A DNA stretch of 58,265 nt from Nocardia carnea NBRC 14403 (GCF_000308515.1 NZ_BAFV01000024.1:1-58265), one strand, 5' to 3'. Counted from the stretch's first letter, positions 27,954 through 37,231 are shown. Notes: generated from the letters alone by a model not told the origin. Made by a program: numbers and translations.

Positions 27954-28353
27954 CCGGCTGAGCGTAGTAGATGCTGAAACATGCGGCGCCTGCGGCGCCG
28001 GGGGTTTTGGCCCGCTGTGTTTATTTTGCGCCACCTGCGGCGGCGCGGGTTTCGGCCCACCTTGGTCCCTGCTTTCCGCGCTCGACACTCGCGGCTGCGC
28101 CGCATCGCATCGAGCACGGAAAGCAGGGACGGGCCGAAACCGCTCAGGGCCTCGCTGAACTCGGCTGTGCCGCTGGGCGCGTTGGGGCCGGTGTGGGCGG
28201 GATCGTTGAGGGGCTTGCTGGACTCGACGGTGCCGCTGCCGCTGGTCGGGGTGGTGTTGTTCGTGGGGCGAGATCTTTCAGGGTCCCGCTGGGGTCGGCA
28301 CCATGGTGGTCGTTCTCTGGGAGTCGGGCCGGGCAGGGACGAAGCCCGAGGTC
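27954..28353. other. 400-bp gene-free region between pimB' and SRPBCC gene
   Basis: M. tuberculosis has fadD15 in this position; here there is none. The stretch holds the large inverted repeat described separately and, at about 27985-28060, two imperfect copies of a GC-rich unit (cctgcggcg..cgggtttcggccc). The left end carries the promoter of the SRPBCC gene. Confidence 0.6.
28048..28141. repeat. long interrupted inverted repeat (probable terminator or REP-like element)
   Basis: The outer arms ggtttcggccc (28048-28058) / gggccgaaacc (28131-28141) and inner arms gtccctgctttccg / cggaaagcagggac pair with a small asymmetry, then ctcga / tcgag close towards a ~24-base loop. The whole could fold into a stem of over 25 bp. 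It lies downstream of pimB' and upstream of the SRPBCC genes, so it may end the pimB' transcript. Confidence 0.7.
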
Positions 28354-29478
28354 TTACAGGAATCCGCGGAGGCGGGCGCCCAGGGTGTCCCAGCGCCAGT
28401 GGCGGTCGACGAAGGCGCGGCCCGCGGCGCCCATGGCGGCGGCCGCGTCACGGTCGGCGAGGATATCGCCGATCGCTTCGGCGACCAGGTCGGCGCGGCG
28501 GCCGTCGACGACGCGACCGGTTTCGCCGTCCAGCACGGTTTCCGGTGCACCACCCGACATTCCGGCAACCACGGGGACTCCGCTGGCGGAGGCCTCGAGA
28601 TAGACGATGCCGAGACCTTCGACGTCCAGGCCCGCGCCGCGGGTGCGGGCCGGCATGGCGAAAACATCGGCGATGGTGTGGTGGGCGGCGAGTTCGGCCG
28701 CGGCGACCCGGCCGGTGAAAACGACATCGTCGCCGAGGCCGAGCGCCTCGGCGAGGCCGCGCAGCCGGTCTTCGTACGGACCGCTACCGGCGATCACCAG
28801 GACCGCGCCGGGGATCCGTTCCCGGATCCAGCGCATCGCGATCAGCAGGACGTCCTGACCCTTGCGCGGTACGAGCCGGGAAAGACAGAGAATCGTGGGC
28901 CGGTCGCCGAGGTTGTAGCGTTCGCGCAGTTCGGCGCGGGCGGCGGGGTCGGGGCGGAACTTCTCGGTATCCACGCCCGGCGGCAGATGTTCGAGCGCGG
29001 CGTCCGGGCCGAAGGCGGCCGCGAACCGGCTCCGGGTGTATTTGCTGACGTAGGTGACGATATCGGTGTTCTCGCCGATGACCCGCAGCGCCTGCCGCGC
29101 CGCCGGCAGCATCGACCAGCCCACCTCGTGACCGTGGGTGCTGGCGATGATCCGTTCCGCGCCGGCCCGGCGCAGCAGCGGCGACAGCAGCGCCAGGGGA
29201 GCGGCGGCACCGAACCAGACCGTTTCGCAGCCTTCGGAGCGCAGCAGCTTCCGCGCGCGGCGCGCGACGGCGGGGGTGGGCAGCATGAGGGAGGTGGGAT
29301 GGCGGACCACCTGGAACGGCTGCTGCGCGTCGAATCGGGTATGGCTGTCACCGCGCCAGCGGGGCGCATAGACGACCAGATCGTCGGGCGGCAGCTGACC
29401 GGTCATTGCCTGCAGATAGGACTGGATACCTCCCGGACGCGGCGGGAAATCATTGGTAACCAGCAGAGTTCGAGCCAT
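28354..29478 (-). CDS. pimB': GDP-mannose-dependent PIM mannosyltransferase PimB'
   Basis: A 374-residue GT4 glycosyltransferase that adds the second mannose to PIM1 at the cytosolic membrane face, starting PIM, lipomannan and LAM synthesis; ortholog of Rv2188c. LLVTNDFPPRPGGIQSYL is the acceptor-side signature. STHGHEVGWSMLP, LPPGVDTEKFRPD, CLSRLVPRKGQDVLL and the C-terminal GLDVEGLGIVYLEASASGVP EX7E-type motif follow. The ATG at 29478 is favoured over a GTG nine bases upstream because TAGTGT (plus-strand acacta, 29486-29491) ends seven bases before it, giving a leaderless start. It lies 45 bp downstream of the ripC-like gene on the same strand. Confidence 0.95.
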   Translation of the reverse strand: MARTLLVTNDFPPRPGGIQSYLQAMTGQLPPDDLVVYAPRWRGDSHTRFDAQQPFQVVRHPTSLMLPTPAVARRARKLLRSEGCETVWFGAAAPLALLSPLLRRAGAERIIASTHGHEVGWSMLPAARQALRVIGENTDIVTYVSKYTRSRFAAAFGPDAALEHLPPGVDTEKFRPDPAARAELRERYNLGDRPTILCLSRLVPRKGQDVLLIAMRWIRERIPGAVLVIAGSGPYEDRLRGLAEALGLGDDVVFTGRVAAAELAAHHTIADVFAMPARTRGAGLDVEGLGIVYLEASASGVPVVAGMSGGAPETVLDGETGRVVDGRRADLVAEAIGDILADRDAAAAMGAAGRAFVDRHWRWDTLGARLRGFL

Positions 29479-29523
29479 ACGACTCACACTATTGGCGAAC
29501 GCTGCCCAGCGCCGCTCCGGGGC

Positions 29524-30606
29524 TCAGTAGCGGCGCGCCGAATGGTAAGGGGTGGAATCCACCGGCGCGACGGCCACCGGAACTCCGAAGGTGGAGGCGT
29601 GCAGCATGAGGCCGTTACCGGCGTAGATACCCACATGGGAGATGTCGTCGTAGAAGAACACCACATCGCCGGGCTGTAGATCGGCGCGGTCCACGGGCGT
29701 GCCGTAGGCGGCCTGCGCCGAACTCGTGCGCGGCACCTGCTTGCCGACCTGCGCGAACGCCCACTGCACCAGGCCCGAGCAGTCGAACTGGTCGGGGCCG
29801 GTGGCGCCCCAGACGTAGGGGTCGCCGACGCGGGTGAGCCCGGCGGCCAGCGCGCTGGTTCCGCTGCCGGGGACCAGGTCCGCCAGCAGGCTGTCGCGGT
29901 CGAAACCGGGCGGGAACGGGGAACCGGCCAGCGCGGTCCGGTCCGCGGTGGACAGACTGCCCCAGACCTCGATGACCTTGGCGACCGCGTTCTGCAGATC
30001 GGTCTGTTTACGACCCACATCGTCGCGGACGGTATTGGCCTGATCGGTGGCGGTGCGCGCGGTATCTGCAGCGGCCCGGGCTGCCGATTGCGCGGCCGTG
30101 GCCGCGTCGGTGGCGCGTTTGTACTGTTTGAGCTGGTCCGCAGTTTGGGTGGTGACCACGTCCAGCGTCGACATCTGGTCCAGGAGTTGCTGGGGTGAAT
30201 CGCTGACCAGTACGGAGAACAACCGGTTGGTGCGCGTGCCCTGGTAGGCGGCGATGGCGGTGCGATCGATCATCGGGCGGTACTTGGCGACCTCGTTGCG
30301 GGCCGCGTCGACGGCCCCGGTGGCCGCGGCGACCTCGGCGTCGGCATCGCGCTGGATCGCGAGTTTCGCGTCGAGATCGGCCTGCGCGGTGAGCGCCTGC
30401 TGATTGAGCTGTTCGGCCTGCCGGGACAGGTCGATCATCTGCTGGACCGCTTCGGTGGCCGAGGCGGGTGCGGGTGCCGGGGCCGGATCGGCGCCGGCGG
30501 GGCCGCCACCGTAGAGCGCCGCCGCCAGGAGTCCCGCCGCGAGGACGGTGCGGGCGGGCCGGCGAGAGGGCCCGAGATTGCGGTGACTCCGATGATGTGT
30601 TGCCAC
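29524..30606 (-). CDS. ripC: secreted NlpC/P60 endopeptidase with coiled-coil domain (RipC-like)
   Basis: A 360-residue exported peptidoglycan hydrolase, counterpart of Rv2190c. It has a signal peptide (ARTVLAAGLLAAALYGGG... ending near AGA-DP), then a long helical region of about 50-230 with alternating Ala/Gln/Asp heptads (coiled coil), as in FtsEX-regulated hydrolases. The C-terminal NlpC/P60 domain has the catalytic cysteine in FDCSGLVQWAF, the histidine in DDISHVGIYAG, and a late polar residue near LHASTF. It cuts D-Glu/mDAP bonds in the wall. GTG start. The promoter contains a 19-bp motif shared with the next gene. Confidence 0.93.
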   Translation of the reverse strand: MATHHRSHRNLGPSRRPARTVLAAGLLAAALYGGGPAGADPAPAPAPASATEAVQQMIDLSRQAEQLNQQALTAQADLDAKLAIQRDADAEVAAATGAVDAARNEVAKYRPMIDRTAIAAYQGTRTNRLFSVLVSDSPQQLLDQMSTLDVVTTQTADQLKQYKRATDAATAAQSAARAAADTARTATDQANTVRDDVGRKQTDLQNAVAKVIEVWGSLSTADRTALAGSPFPPGFDRDSLLADLVPGSGTSALAAGLTRVGDPYVWGATGPDQFDCSGLVQWAFAQVGKQVPRTSSAQAAYGTPVDRADLQPGDVVFFYDDISHVGIYAGNGLMLHASTFGVPVAVAPVDSTPYHSARRY

Positions 30607-30655
30607 GGCCTGCCGTGCCCCGCTCTCCCTGTGACGCTGTGCGATGAACCGGTGA

Positions 30656-30696
30656 AGGTCTCGATCAGATTACGGAACGGGCCCGCGGGGTGTCCA
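30656..30696 (-). promoter_or_regulatory. ripC promoter with shared 19-bp motif
   Basis: On the minus strand TGGACA (30691-30696) and TAATCT (30667-30672) are spaced by 18 bp. The motif aggtctcgatcagattacg (30656-30674 as read on the plus strand) matches that of the next hydrolase gene at 17 of 19 positions. It lies 50 bp before the ripC start. Confidence 0.6.
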
Positions 30697-30769
30697 GTAC
30701 GGCACGGAACGGTCACGTCGTCGGATGAAAGTACCGCGTCATGTGGATCCCCGCGGGACCGCGGCCGGC

Positions 30770-31348
30770 TCAGTAGCGGCGCGCCCCGGCGAACGGCATC
30801 GACGAGATGGGCGCCAGCTGAACCGGGGTACCGGAGGTGGACGCGTGGACCACATTGCCGTCGCCGGCGTACAGGCCCGAATGGCCGCCGCCGTAGAACG
30901 AGATCACATCGCCGGGACGGAGGTCGTTGAGCGAGATGGGGGAGCCGGCGGACAGCTGGGCGCCGCTCGTGCGGGGTAGCTCGAGTCCTGCCTGTCTATA
31001 CGACCACTGCACCAGGCCGGAGCAGTCGAAGGCGTCCGGGCCGGCGGCGCCGTAGACGTACGGTGCGCCGACCTTCGACAGTGCGGCGTCGAGGGCCAGA
31101 TCGCCGGCGGTCTTGGTGGGGGTGACGAAAGGCGGCGGGGTGGCGGGGGAATTCGGCGCTTCGACGCCCGGGATGCCCGCGGGGATCGGGATCTCGTTGG
31201 GCACCTCGAAGGTTCCTACGCCGTGGATGGTCACCGGCTGGGCAGCTGCCGGTGCGGCGGGCAGCAGGAACGCGCCCAGGGTGGCAGCGCCGACGGCTCC
31301 GGTTACGGCAGCGCGCCGCGCCTGTCGCTTGACGGTGTTGAACGCCAT
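30770..31348 (-). CDS. secreted NlpC/P60 endopeptidase (short, RipD/RipB-like)
   Basis: A 192-residue secreted hydrolase with no coiled coil. It has a signal peptide (KRQARRAAVTGAVGAATLGAF, with an AAPAAAQ cleavage region), a Pro-rich linker (PNEIPIPAGIPGVEAPNSPA) and an NlpC/P60 domain with the catalytic cysteine in FDCSGLVQWSYRQAG, the histidine in GGGHSGLYAGDG and a VVHAST end. Its C-terminus (..SMPFAGARRY) closely resembles that of the adjacent ripC-like protein (..STPYHSARRY), indicating tandem duplication of the catalytic domain. ATG start with an AAGGA site. Counterpart of Rv2190c/NlpC in related genomes. Confidence 0.92.
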   Translation of the reverse strand: MAFNTVKRQARRAAVTGAVGAATLGAFLLPAAPAAAQPVTIHGVGTFEVPNEIPIPAGIPGVEAPNSPATPPPFVTPTKTAGDLALDAALSKVGAPYVYGAAGPDAFDCSGLVQWSYRQAGLELPRTSGAQLSAGSPISLNDLRPGDVISFYGGGHSGLYAGDGNVVHASTSGTPVQLAPISSMPFAGARRY

Positions 31349-31406
31349 GATGCGGTCCTTCCGATCTCCCCGCCGGCGGTACCGGGTTGGTGCGCCGAAC
31401 TCCGCG

Positions 31407-31448
31407 AGGTCTCGAAAAGATTACGAACAGATCACGGTGGTTTGTAAA
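31407..31448 (-). promoter_or_regulatory. promoter of the second NlpC/P60 gene with shared 19-bp motif
   Basis: On the minus strand TTTACA (31443-31448) and TAATCT (31418-31423) are spaced by 19 bp. The 19-bp motif is aggtctcgaaaagattacg (31407-31425), 59 bp before the start codon. Confidence 0.6.
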
Positions 31449-31891
31449 GCCTGAGACGTCGATAAGCGTGGGTCGGCCAGTTTTCCGGTGGCAAATTATG
31501 CGAGTTGGGTCACAGTCGGCGATTCGGTTGCGTCGCGGTTACGTCCGGCCGGCTCGTGGCGGATCGATCGGTCGCGTTACAGCGGATTCGATGGCGAATG
31601 TCATGCGATTTCCCCGGGGCGAGCGGGTTGATGTCGCAGTGGTGACAATGGCTTGAATGTGATGCGGCCGAATATTTGCCCTGGGCGGTGGAACAAGTTT
31701 TGGGCCGACCGACCATTTTTCGCGCGAACGGGCAATTGGATAGCAAATAAGCATCGACTGTGAACTGGCGCACATATATGTGGTGAATGGGCTCCCGCTG
31801 GGGAACAGGAACAGGTTCCGCTGTCTGTCGCAGCGATCGTCACGGTCCGGTTTCGCCGAACCTGTCGGACCCCGTCCGTACTCTGCTCGCC
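31449..31891. other. gene-free, AT-richer region between divergent hydrolase and exonuclease genes
   Basis: About 440 bp with no convincing gene. AT content is higher than average around 31640-31790 (e.g. aagttttgggccgaccga, tagcaaataagcatc). It should hold the promoter of the exonuclease gene. I could not recognise a c-di-AMP (ydaO) riboswitch, which sometimes precedes wall hydrolases in actinobacteria. Confidence 0.55.
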
Positions 31892-33670
31892 GTGTCCGAA
31901 TCGATGCCGCTGCACGCCCGGCAGCTGGCATTCGATCAACTCGATACCCCGCTCTACGACACCACTTTCGTGATCGTCGACCTGGAAACCACCGGTACCA
32001 GCCCGGCCGAGGACGCCATCACCGAGATCGGCGCCGTGAAAGTGCGCGGTGGCGAGGTGCTCGGCGAATTCGCCACGCTGGTGGATCCGGGGCGGTCCAT
32101 CCCGCCCGCGGTCGTCCAGATCACCGGAATCACCACGGCGATGGTGCGGGCGGCGCCCACCATCGACGCGGTCCTGCCCGGTTTCCTGGAGTTCGCGGCC
32201 GGGGCGGTGCTCGTCGCGCACAATGCTCGCTTCGATATCGGCTTCCTGAAGGCCGCGGCGGCACGCTGCGAAACGCCGTGGCCCCGGCCGCAGGTGGTGT
32301 GCACGGTGCGTCTCGCGCGGCGGGTACTCGGCCGCGACGAGGCGCCCTCGGTGCGGCTCGGCTATCTGGCGCAGCTGCTCGGGGCCAGTACGACACCCAC
32401 CCACCGGGCGCTCGACGATGCGCGCGCCACCGTGGATGTGCTGCACGCGCTCATCGGCCGGGTCGGTAACCAAGGAGTGCACAGCCTCCCCGAACTGATC
32501 GACTACCTGCCCGATGTGACCGCGGGCCAACGCGCCAAACGCGCCCTCGCCGTCGACCTACCCGCCGCGCCCGGGGTCTATCTGTTCCGCGGACCGTCGG
32601 ACGAAGTTCTCTATATCGGGACCGCGGTGAATCTGCGGCGCCGGGTCCGCAGCTATTTCACCGGTTCGGAAACCCGCGGCCGGATCAAGGAGATGGTCCG
32701 GCTGGCCACCCGGGTCGACCATGTCGTGTGCGCGCACGGGCTGGAAGCCGGGGTCCGGGAACTACGGTTGCTGGCCGCGCACGCGCCGCCCTACAACCGC
32801 CGGTCCAAATTCCCCAAGCGGGCCTGGTGGATCGCGCTCAGCGCGGAGGCCTTTCCCCGGTTCACCGTGGTCCGTGACCCGGCCGGCCCGGCGGTCGGTC
32901 CATTCCACGCGCGGGCCGCGGCCGCGGATATCGCCGCCACCCTCGCCGAATACTGCGGGCTGCGTACCTGCACCGCCAAGCTGGCGCGCACCGCACTGCA
33001 CACCTGCGCGCCGGAAACGGTCGGTGGCTGCCCCGCGGCGGCCGATACGCCCCGCACCGCCACCGACTACGCCCCGGCCCCCGCGGCCGCGCACGCACTC
33101 TTCGCCGGTACCGACGACGCGGCGATCCGCGACATGCTGGCCCGGATCGAGAACTACGCGACTTCCGAACAGTACGAATCCGCCGCGCGCCTACGCGACC
33201 GCGTGGCCGCCGTGATCCGCGCCCTGCACCGCATCCAGCGCCTGGCCGCGCTGGCCCGGCTACCGGAACTGATCACCGCCCACCCCGACGGCGCCGGCGG
33301 CTGGGAATTCGCCGTGATCCGCTACGGCCGCCTCGCCGGCGCCGGAACCGCACGCCGCGGCACCCCACCGATGCCGGTGGTCGAACAGATCGTGGCCGCC
33401 GCTCAGACCGTACGTCCCACCGGTGGGGCGGCGGGCCCTGCGGAATTACCCCTGGCCGATGCCGGCTCTCGACCCCCGCCGCTGCGGGGTGCCCCACCGG
33501 AGGAGGTCGGGGTGATCGTGCGCTGGCTGGAACGCCCGGGCGTGCGAATCGTCCGGACCACCGAGGGCTACGCGGAACCTGCCCATGGCGCGGCGCGCTG
33601 GGCTGCTTGGGCCGACGCGGCGGCGGACGCCGCGCGGAGTGAGCATTCCTACGCCGAGGAGAGGAGCTAG
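31892..33670 (+). CDS. DEDDh 3'-5' exonuclease fused to a GIY-YIG (UvrC/Cho-like) nuclease
   Basis: About 592 residues from the GTG at 31892; an ATG at 31904 is also possible. The N-terminal ~170 residues are a DnaQ-type DEDDh exonuclease: [13 protein letters not shown] (D-x-E), [14 protein letters not shown] and [25 protein letters not shown] domain follows ([29 protein letters not shown] with the helix arginines), then [12 protein letters not shown] and a C-terminal UvrB-interaction-like helix ([18 protein letters not shown]). This DnaQ-UvrC fusion is Rv2191 in M. tuberculosis. It probably acts in DNA repair with a nick-and-trim combination (inference). It carries a plausible UvrC-like Cys pair ([11 protein letters not shown]). 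Confidence 0.9.
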   Translation: MSESMPLHARQLAFDQLDTPLYDTTFVIVDLETTGTSPAEDAITEIGAVKVRGGEVLGEFATLVDPGRSIPPAVVQITGITTAMVRAAPTIDAVLPGFLEFAAGAVLVAHNARFDIGFLKAAAARCETPWPRPQVVCTVRLARRVLGRDEAPSVRLGYLAQLLGASTTPTHRALDDARATVDVLHALIGRVGNQGVHSLPELIDYLPDVTAGQRAKRALAVDLPAAPGVYLFRGPSDEVLYIGTAVNLRRRVRSYFTGSETRGRIKEMVRLATRVDHVVCAHGLEAGVRELRLLAAHAPPYNRRSKFPKRAWWIALSAEAFPRFTVVRDPAGPAVGPFHARAAAADIAATLAEYCGLRTCTAKLARTALHTCAPETVGGCPAAADTPRTATDYAPAPAAAHALFAGTDDAAIRDMLARIENYATSEQYESAARLRDRVAAVIRALHRIQRLAALARLPELITAHPDGAGGWEFAVIRYGRLAGAGTARRGTPPMPVVEQIVAAAQTVRPTGGAAGPAELPLADAGSRPPPLRGAPPEEVGVIVRWLERPGVRIVRTTEGYAEPAHGAARWAAWADAAADAARSEHSYAEERS

Positions 33671-33827
33671 TCGTCCGAGGCGCGGGGTTTCGCCGCCCGT
33701 GTCCAGCCGAGGCCACGGTGGACGTGTCGACATCTGCTCGACGTAGACCCCGACGGCGTCACCGAGGTCGCGGCGACCGGTTTGGTATGGCGTGACCAGG
33801 TGAGGACGCCCGAGAAGGGCGGTGTTC

Positions 33828-33845
33828 GATAGCCACAGAGCTATC
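33828..33845. promoter_or_regulatory. operator-like inverted repeat upstream of the RAM-domain gene
   Basis: gatagc-N6-gctatc at 33828-33845 ends 24 bp before the ATG. TAGGCT (33857-33862) ends six bases before the ATG, so the repeat would overlap the -35 region of a leaderless promoter. Confidence 0.45.
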
Positions 33846-33868
33846 AGACACGCAGTTAGGCTGTTCCC

Positions 33869-34144
33869 ATGATTACCGCGATCGTTCTGATCCAGGCCGA
33901 TAATGGGCGCATCCCGGAGACCGCGCAGGAGGTGGCCGATACCGAGGGCGTCGCCGAGGTGTACTCGTGTGCGGGCGATGTCGACCTGATCGCGCTGGTG
34001 CGGGTACGCGACCACGAACAGGTCGCCGAGGTGGTCACCGCGCGGATCGACAAGGTGGCCGGGGTGCAGCGCACCGTCACCCATATCGCGTTCAAATCGT
34101 ATTCGAGCGCGGATGTCGAAGCCGGGTTCTCGATCGGGGAGTAG
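33869..34144 (+). CDS. stand-alone Lrp/AsnC ligand-binding (RAM) domain protein
   Basis: A 91-residue protein consisting only of the Lrp/AsnC effector-binding (RAM) domain; there is no helix-turn-helix. ITAIVLIQADNGRIPETAQEVAD, GVAEVYSCAGDVDLIALVRV and VTHIAFKSYSSADVEAGFSIGE follow the alpha-beta sandwich pattern that forms dimers and octamers binding amino acids. Such stand-alone forms (SraA/DM1-type) may modulate full Lrp proteins or act as metabolite sensors. It neighbours trpD, which converges on it, in several actinobacteria. No ribosome site is visible; the TAGGCT box six bases upstream suggests a leaderless message. Confidence 0.9.
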   Translation: MITAIVLIQADNGRIPETAQEVADTEGVAEVYSCAGDVDLIALVRVRDHEQVAEVVTARIDKVAGVQRTVTHIAFKSYSSADVEAGFSIGE

Positions 34145-34228
34145 CGGCGCATTCCCGCTCGGTCCGGTCCGCGGCGGCTGGTGGGTGAGGCGGGGACGGT
34201 GGCCATCGACCGGCCGGCCGTTGACCGT

Positions 34229-35287
34229 TCAGTCCTCGCCGAGGGTTCGGGTGAGCGCAGCCCAGCGGTCCAGTAGGGCCGCGGCCGCGCCGTTGTCGAT
34301 GGCGGCGGCGGCGCGTTCGATCCCGGCGGTCAGGTGATCGTCGAGGTCACCGTCGAGTTCCGTGCCGCGGGACAGATCGTAGGCGGTGATCGCGGCCGCC
34401 GAGTTGACCAGGACGGCATCGCGTACCGCACCCGGATCACCCGCGAAAACATCCCGGGCGACCTGTGCGTTCACCTGGGCATCACCGCCGCGCAGCGCGT
34501 CCAGATGAACCCGGGGGATACCGAGTCGTACCGGGTCGATCACCGTTTTCCGGACCCGGCCGCCGGCCACCACGTAGGCGTCGGTGGTATCGGAGGTGGT
34601 GATCTCGTCCAGGCCGTCGTGGCCGCGTACCACCAGCGCTCCGGCCCCGCGGTCGGCGAAGACGCCGGCGATGGTTTCCAGCAGATCGGGGAATGCGCAG
34701 CCGACCAGCCCGGCGCGCGGCTGGGCCGGGTTGGTGAGCGGGCCCAGTACGTTGAAAACCGTCGGGATCCCGATTTCCTTACGTGCCGGACCGGCGAAAC
34801 GCAGTCCCGAATGGAACAGGGAGGCGAAGCAGAACCCGATCCCCACCTCGCGCACGCACCGGGCCACCGATTCCGGGCCGAGAGCGAGTTTCACACCGAG
34901 CGCTTCCAGCACATCCGCGCCGCCGCTCTTGGAGGACGCGGCCCGGTTACCGTGCTTGACCACCGGCACCCCGGCCGCGGCTACCACGACCGCGGACATG
35001 GTGGAAATATTCACCGACCCCGACCGGTCGCCGCCGGTGCCGACGATATCGACAGCGTCGCCGTCGACCTTCACCAGGCGCGCGTGGCCGAGCATGCCGC
35101 GCGCCATACCCGACAGTTCGGTGGGGGTGGGGCCTTTGATCTTCATGGCCACGCCGAACGCGGCGATCTGGGCGGCGGTGGAGTTGTCGGTGAAGATTTC
35201 GTCGATCACCCAGGTCGTATCGTCCGCGGTGAGGTCGTGTCCGTCGGCGAGGGCCCCGAGCATCTGGGGCCAGCTGCGCACGCTCAT
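34229..35287 (-). CDS. trpD: anthranilate phosphoribosyltransferase
   Basis: A 352-residue enzyme for the second step of tryptophan synthesis: anthranilate plus PRPP to phosphoribosyl-anthranilate. The PRPP-binding VDIVGTGGDRSGSVNIST, the VKHGNRAASSKSGGADVLEALG block, and KEIGIPTVFNVLGPLTNPAQP are all present, as is the N-terminal MFAV-like helical domain (AAQIAAFGVAMKIKGPTPTEL). The length matches mycobacterial TrpD. The ATG has GAGGAG six bases upstream. It stands alone, away from other trp genes, as in M. tuberculosis (Rv2192c), and is divergent from ctaE. Confidence 0.97.
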   Translation of the reverse strand: MSVRSWPQMLGALADGHDLTADDTTWVIDEIFTDNSTAAQIAAFGVAMKIKGPTPTELSGMARGMLGHARLVKVDGDAVDIVGTGGDRSGSVNISTMSAVVVAAAGVPVVKHGNRAASSKSGGADVLEALGVKLALGPESVARCVREVGIGFCFASLFHSGLRFAGPARKEIGIPTVFNVLGPLTNPAQPRAGLVGCAFPDLLETIAGVFADRGAGALVVRGHDGLDEITTSDTTDAYVVAGGRVRKTVIDPVRLGIPRVHLDALRGGDAQVNAQVARDVFAGDPGAVRDAVLVNSAAAITAYDLSRGTELDGDLDDHLTAGIERAAAAIDNGAAAALLDRWAALTRTLGED

Positions 35288-35714
35288 CTCAATCTCCTCG
35301 TCGCGCCGATACCGGTGACCGAACGGTCATGCAACACCCTAATGTGCGCCGTGCCGGGTAGCGCAGCGCTATCCGGGCGCGGATGGGTCCGCCAGGGGTA
35401 TGCCTGTCCGGAGCGGAGGGTGTGCGCGGCGGGTCGTGGGTCCGGAACGGGCCCCTACTGCTGCCCATCCGGGCGGAATGAGGAAGGCGGGCCGGTCGAG
35501 ATCGAACCATCTCGGAGAGCCGGTGTCGCCGGGTGGGCGTGCCCCGGGGACACCGGGTACCGCATCTGCGCAGGTTCGCAAGCTGGCCCGGCGCCGGAGC
35601 ATCCGACACGCCGGGCCGGTGCGAGAGACGCGCTGAGCCGGTGAATCCCGACACAAAAGATCAAGATGGGAACCCGACTTCGACTGTCGTACTACGAAGA
35701 GTCATACTTACCCC
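35288..35714. promoter_or_regulatory. divergent promoter region of trpD and ctaE-qcrCAB
   Basis: A 427-bp region with no convincing gene. For ctaE, TTCGAC (35679-35684) and CATACT (35703-35708) are spaced by 18 bp and end six bases before the GTG start, consistent with a leaderless transcript for the respiratory operon. For trpD, a TAGGGT hexamer lies about 50 bp before the start. Confidence 0.6.
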
Positions 35715-36323
35715 GTGACGACCGCAGTAGGTACCTCAGGATCGGCCATAACCCAGCGTGTGCATTCGCTGAACCGGCCCAACATGGTCAGCGTCGGTAC
35801 CATCATCTGGCTGTCCAGCGAGCTGATGTTCTTCGCCGGCCTCTTCGCGATGTACTTTGTCGCGCGCAGTCAGGCGCCCGAATGGCCCATGCCGCCGACC
35901 GAGTTGAACCTCGGCCTGGCCATCCCGGTCACCGCGGTGCTGATCGCCTCGTCGTTCACCTGCCAGATGGGTGTGTTCGCGGCCGAGCGCGGTGATGTGT
36001 TCGGGCTGCGCCGCTGGTACACCCTGACCTTCTTCATGGGTCTGTTCTTCGTGCTGGGCCAGGCGTACGAGTACGTCCACCTGGTCGACCACGGCACCTC
36101 GATTTCGAGCAGCTCCTACGGATCGGTGTTCTACATCACCACCGGTTTCCACGGCCTGCACGTCATCGGCGGTCTGATCGCTTTCCTGTTCCTGCTCGCG
36201 CGTACCAAGATGAGCAAGTTCACGCCCGCGCAGGCCACCGCCGCGATCGTCGTCTCGTACTACTGGCACTTCGTCGACATCGTCTGGATCGGGCTGTTCG
36301 CCGTGATCTATTTCATCCAGTGA
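35715..36323 (+). CDS. ctaE: cytochrome c oxidase subunit III
   Basis: A 202-residue subunit III of the aa3 oxidase with five membrane helices: [85 protein letters not shown] and [22 protein letters not shown]. The HFVDIVW and FHGLHV motifs are diagnostic. GTG start, probably leaderless (see the promoter entry). It heads an operon with qcrC, qcrA and qcrB, the menaquinol to oxygen supercomplex. In this window ctaC-ctaF lie about 18 kb away, although the products are in one complex. Confidence 0.97.
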   Translation: MTTAVGTSGSAITQRVHSLNRPNMVSVGTIIWLSSELMFFAGLFAMYFVARSQAPEWPMPPTELNLGLAIPVTAVLIASSFTCQMGVFAAERGDVFGLRRWYTLTFFMGLFFVLGQAYEYVHLVDHGTSISSSSYGSVFYITTGFHGLHVIGGLIAFLFLLARTKMSKFTPAQATAAIVVSYYWHFVDIVWIGLFAVIYFIQ

Positions 36324-36367
36324 CGCCGGCTGCCCACCACGGTTCCGTCTACTCCAAAGGGACACAG

Positions 36368-37231
36368 ATGAGTTCATCGCCCCCGACAGCGCCAGCGCCC
36401 GCCAGCGGTGGGCACGGCGAGGCCAGCAAGAAGCGCAGGCAGCGCCGCATCCGCCGACGGATCGCGGGTGGCCTCGCGCTCATGGTGGGCCTCGTCGGAG
36501 CCGGTTTCCTCGCCTCTGCGTTCACCCCCGAGCCCCAGGTCGCCACGGCGAACGAGGATTCGGTGGCGCTGATCCGCGAGGGTCAGCAGCTGTACGAGAC
36601 TTCCTGCATCACCTGTCACGGCGCCAACCTGCAAGGTGTGCCCGACCGCGGCCCCAGCCTCATCGGCGTGGGCGAAGCGGCCGTGTACTTCCAGGTGTCC
36701 TCCGGGCGTATGCCGATGGTCCGCAACGAAGCGCAGGCCGAACGTAAACCTCCGAAGTTCGACGCCCACCAGACCGATGCGATCGGCGCCTATGTCGCCG
36801 CCAACGGCGGTGGCCCGACCGTGATCCGCGACGCCAACGGCGAGATCGCCCAGGAATCGCTGCGGGGCGGCGATATCGGCCGTGGTAGCGAACTGTTCCG
36901 GATGAACTGCGCCTCCTGCCACAACTTCACCGGCCGCGGCGGTGCCCTGTCCTCGGGCAAGTTCGCTCCGCCGCTGGACCCGGCCTCCGAGCAGCAGATC
37001 TACGCCGCGATGCTCACCGGTCCGCAGAACATGCCGAAGTTCTCCGACCGGCAGCTCACGCCGGAAGAGAAGCGCGACATCATCGCCTACGTCAAGGACT
37101 CTGCCGAAGCGAAGGATCCCGGCGGCTGGGGTCTGGGTGGTTTCGGTCCCGCCACCGAGGGCCTCGCCATCTGGGTGATCGGCATCGTGGCGGTTGTCGG
37201 TGCCGCGATCTGGATCGGATCCCGGACATGA
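36368..37231 (+). CDS. qcrC: cytochrome bc1 complex diheme cytochrome c subunit
   Basis: A 287-residue membrane-anchored diheme cytochrome c. An N-terminal basic segment and one helix ([21 protein letters not shown]) precede two heme domains, with CxxCH at C80-H84 (CITCH) and C181-H185 (CASCH). A C-terminal helix ([16 protein letters not shown]) anchors it again. QcrC replaces the soluble cytochrome c in actinobacteria, passing electrons directly to CuA of CtaC. The ATG at 36368 has AAAGGGA upstream. It lies 44 bp after ctaE, in one operon. Confidence 0.97.
   Translation: MSSSPPTAPAPASGGHGEASKKRRQRRIRRRIAGGLALMVGLVGAGFLASAFTPEPQVATANEDSVALIREGQQLYETSCITCHGANLQGVPDRGPSLIGVGEAAVYFQVSSGRMPMVRNEAQAERKPPKFDAHQTDAIGAYVAANGGGPTVIRDANGEIAQESLRGGDIGRGSELFRMNCASCHNFTGRGGALSSGKFAPPLDPASEQQIYAAMLTGPQNMPKFSDRQLTPEEKRDIIAYVKDSAEAKDPGGWGLGGFGPATEGLAIWVIGIVAVVGAAIWIGSRT

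Noticed and set aside
28303..29679. Long plus-strand frame across pimB'
   Set aside because: Antisense shadow of pimB'; no family features and low-complexity composition.
31349..31450. Possible c-di-AMP (ydaO) riboswitch before the NlpC/P60 gene
   Set aside because: A few GGTACCG-like segments are present, but the leader is only about 70 nt after the likely start site, and the required second conserved half is not there.
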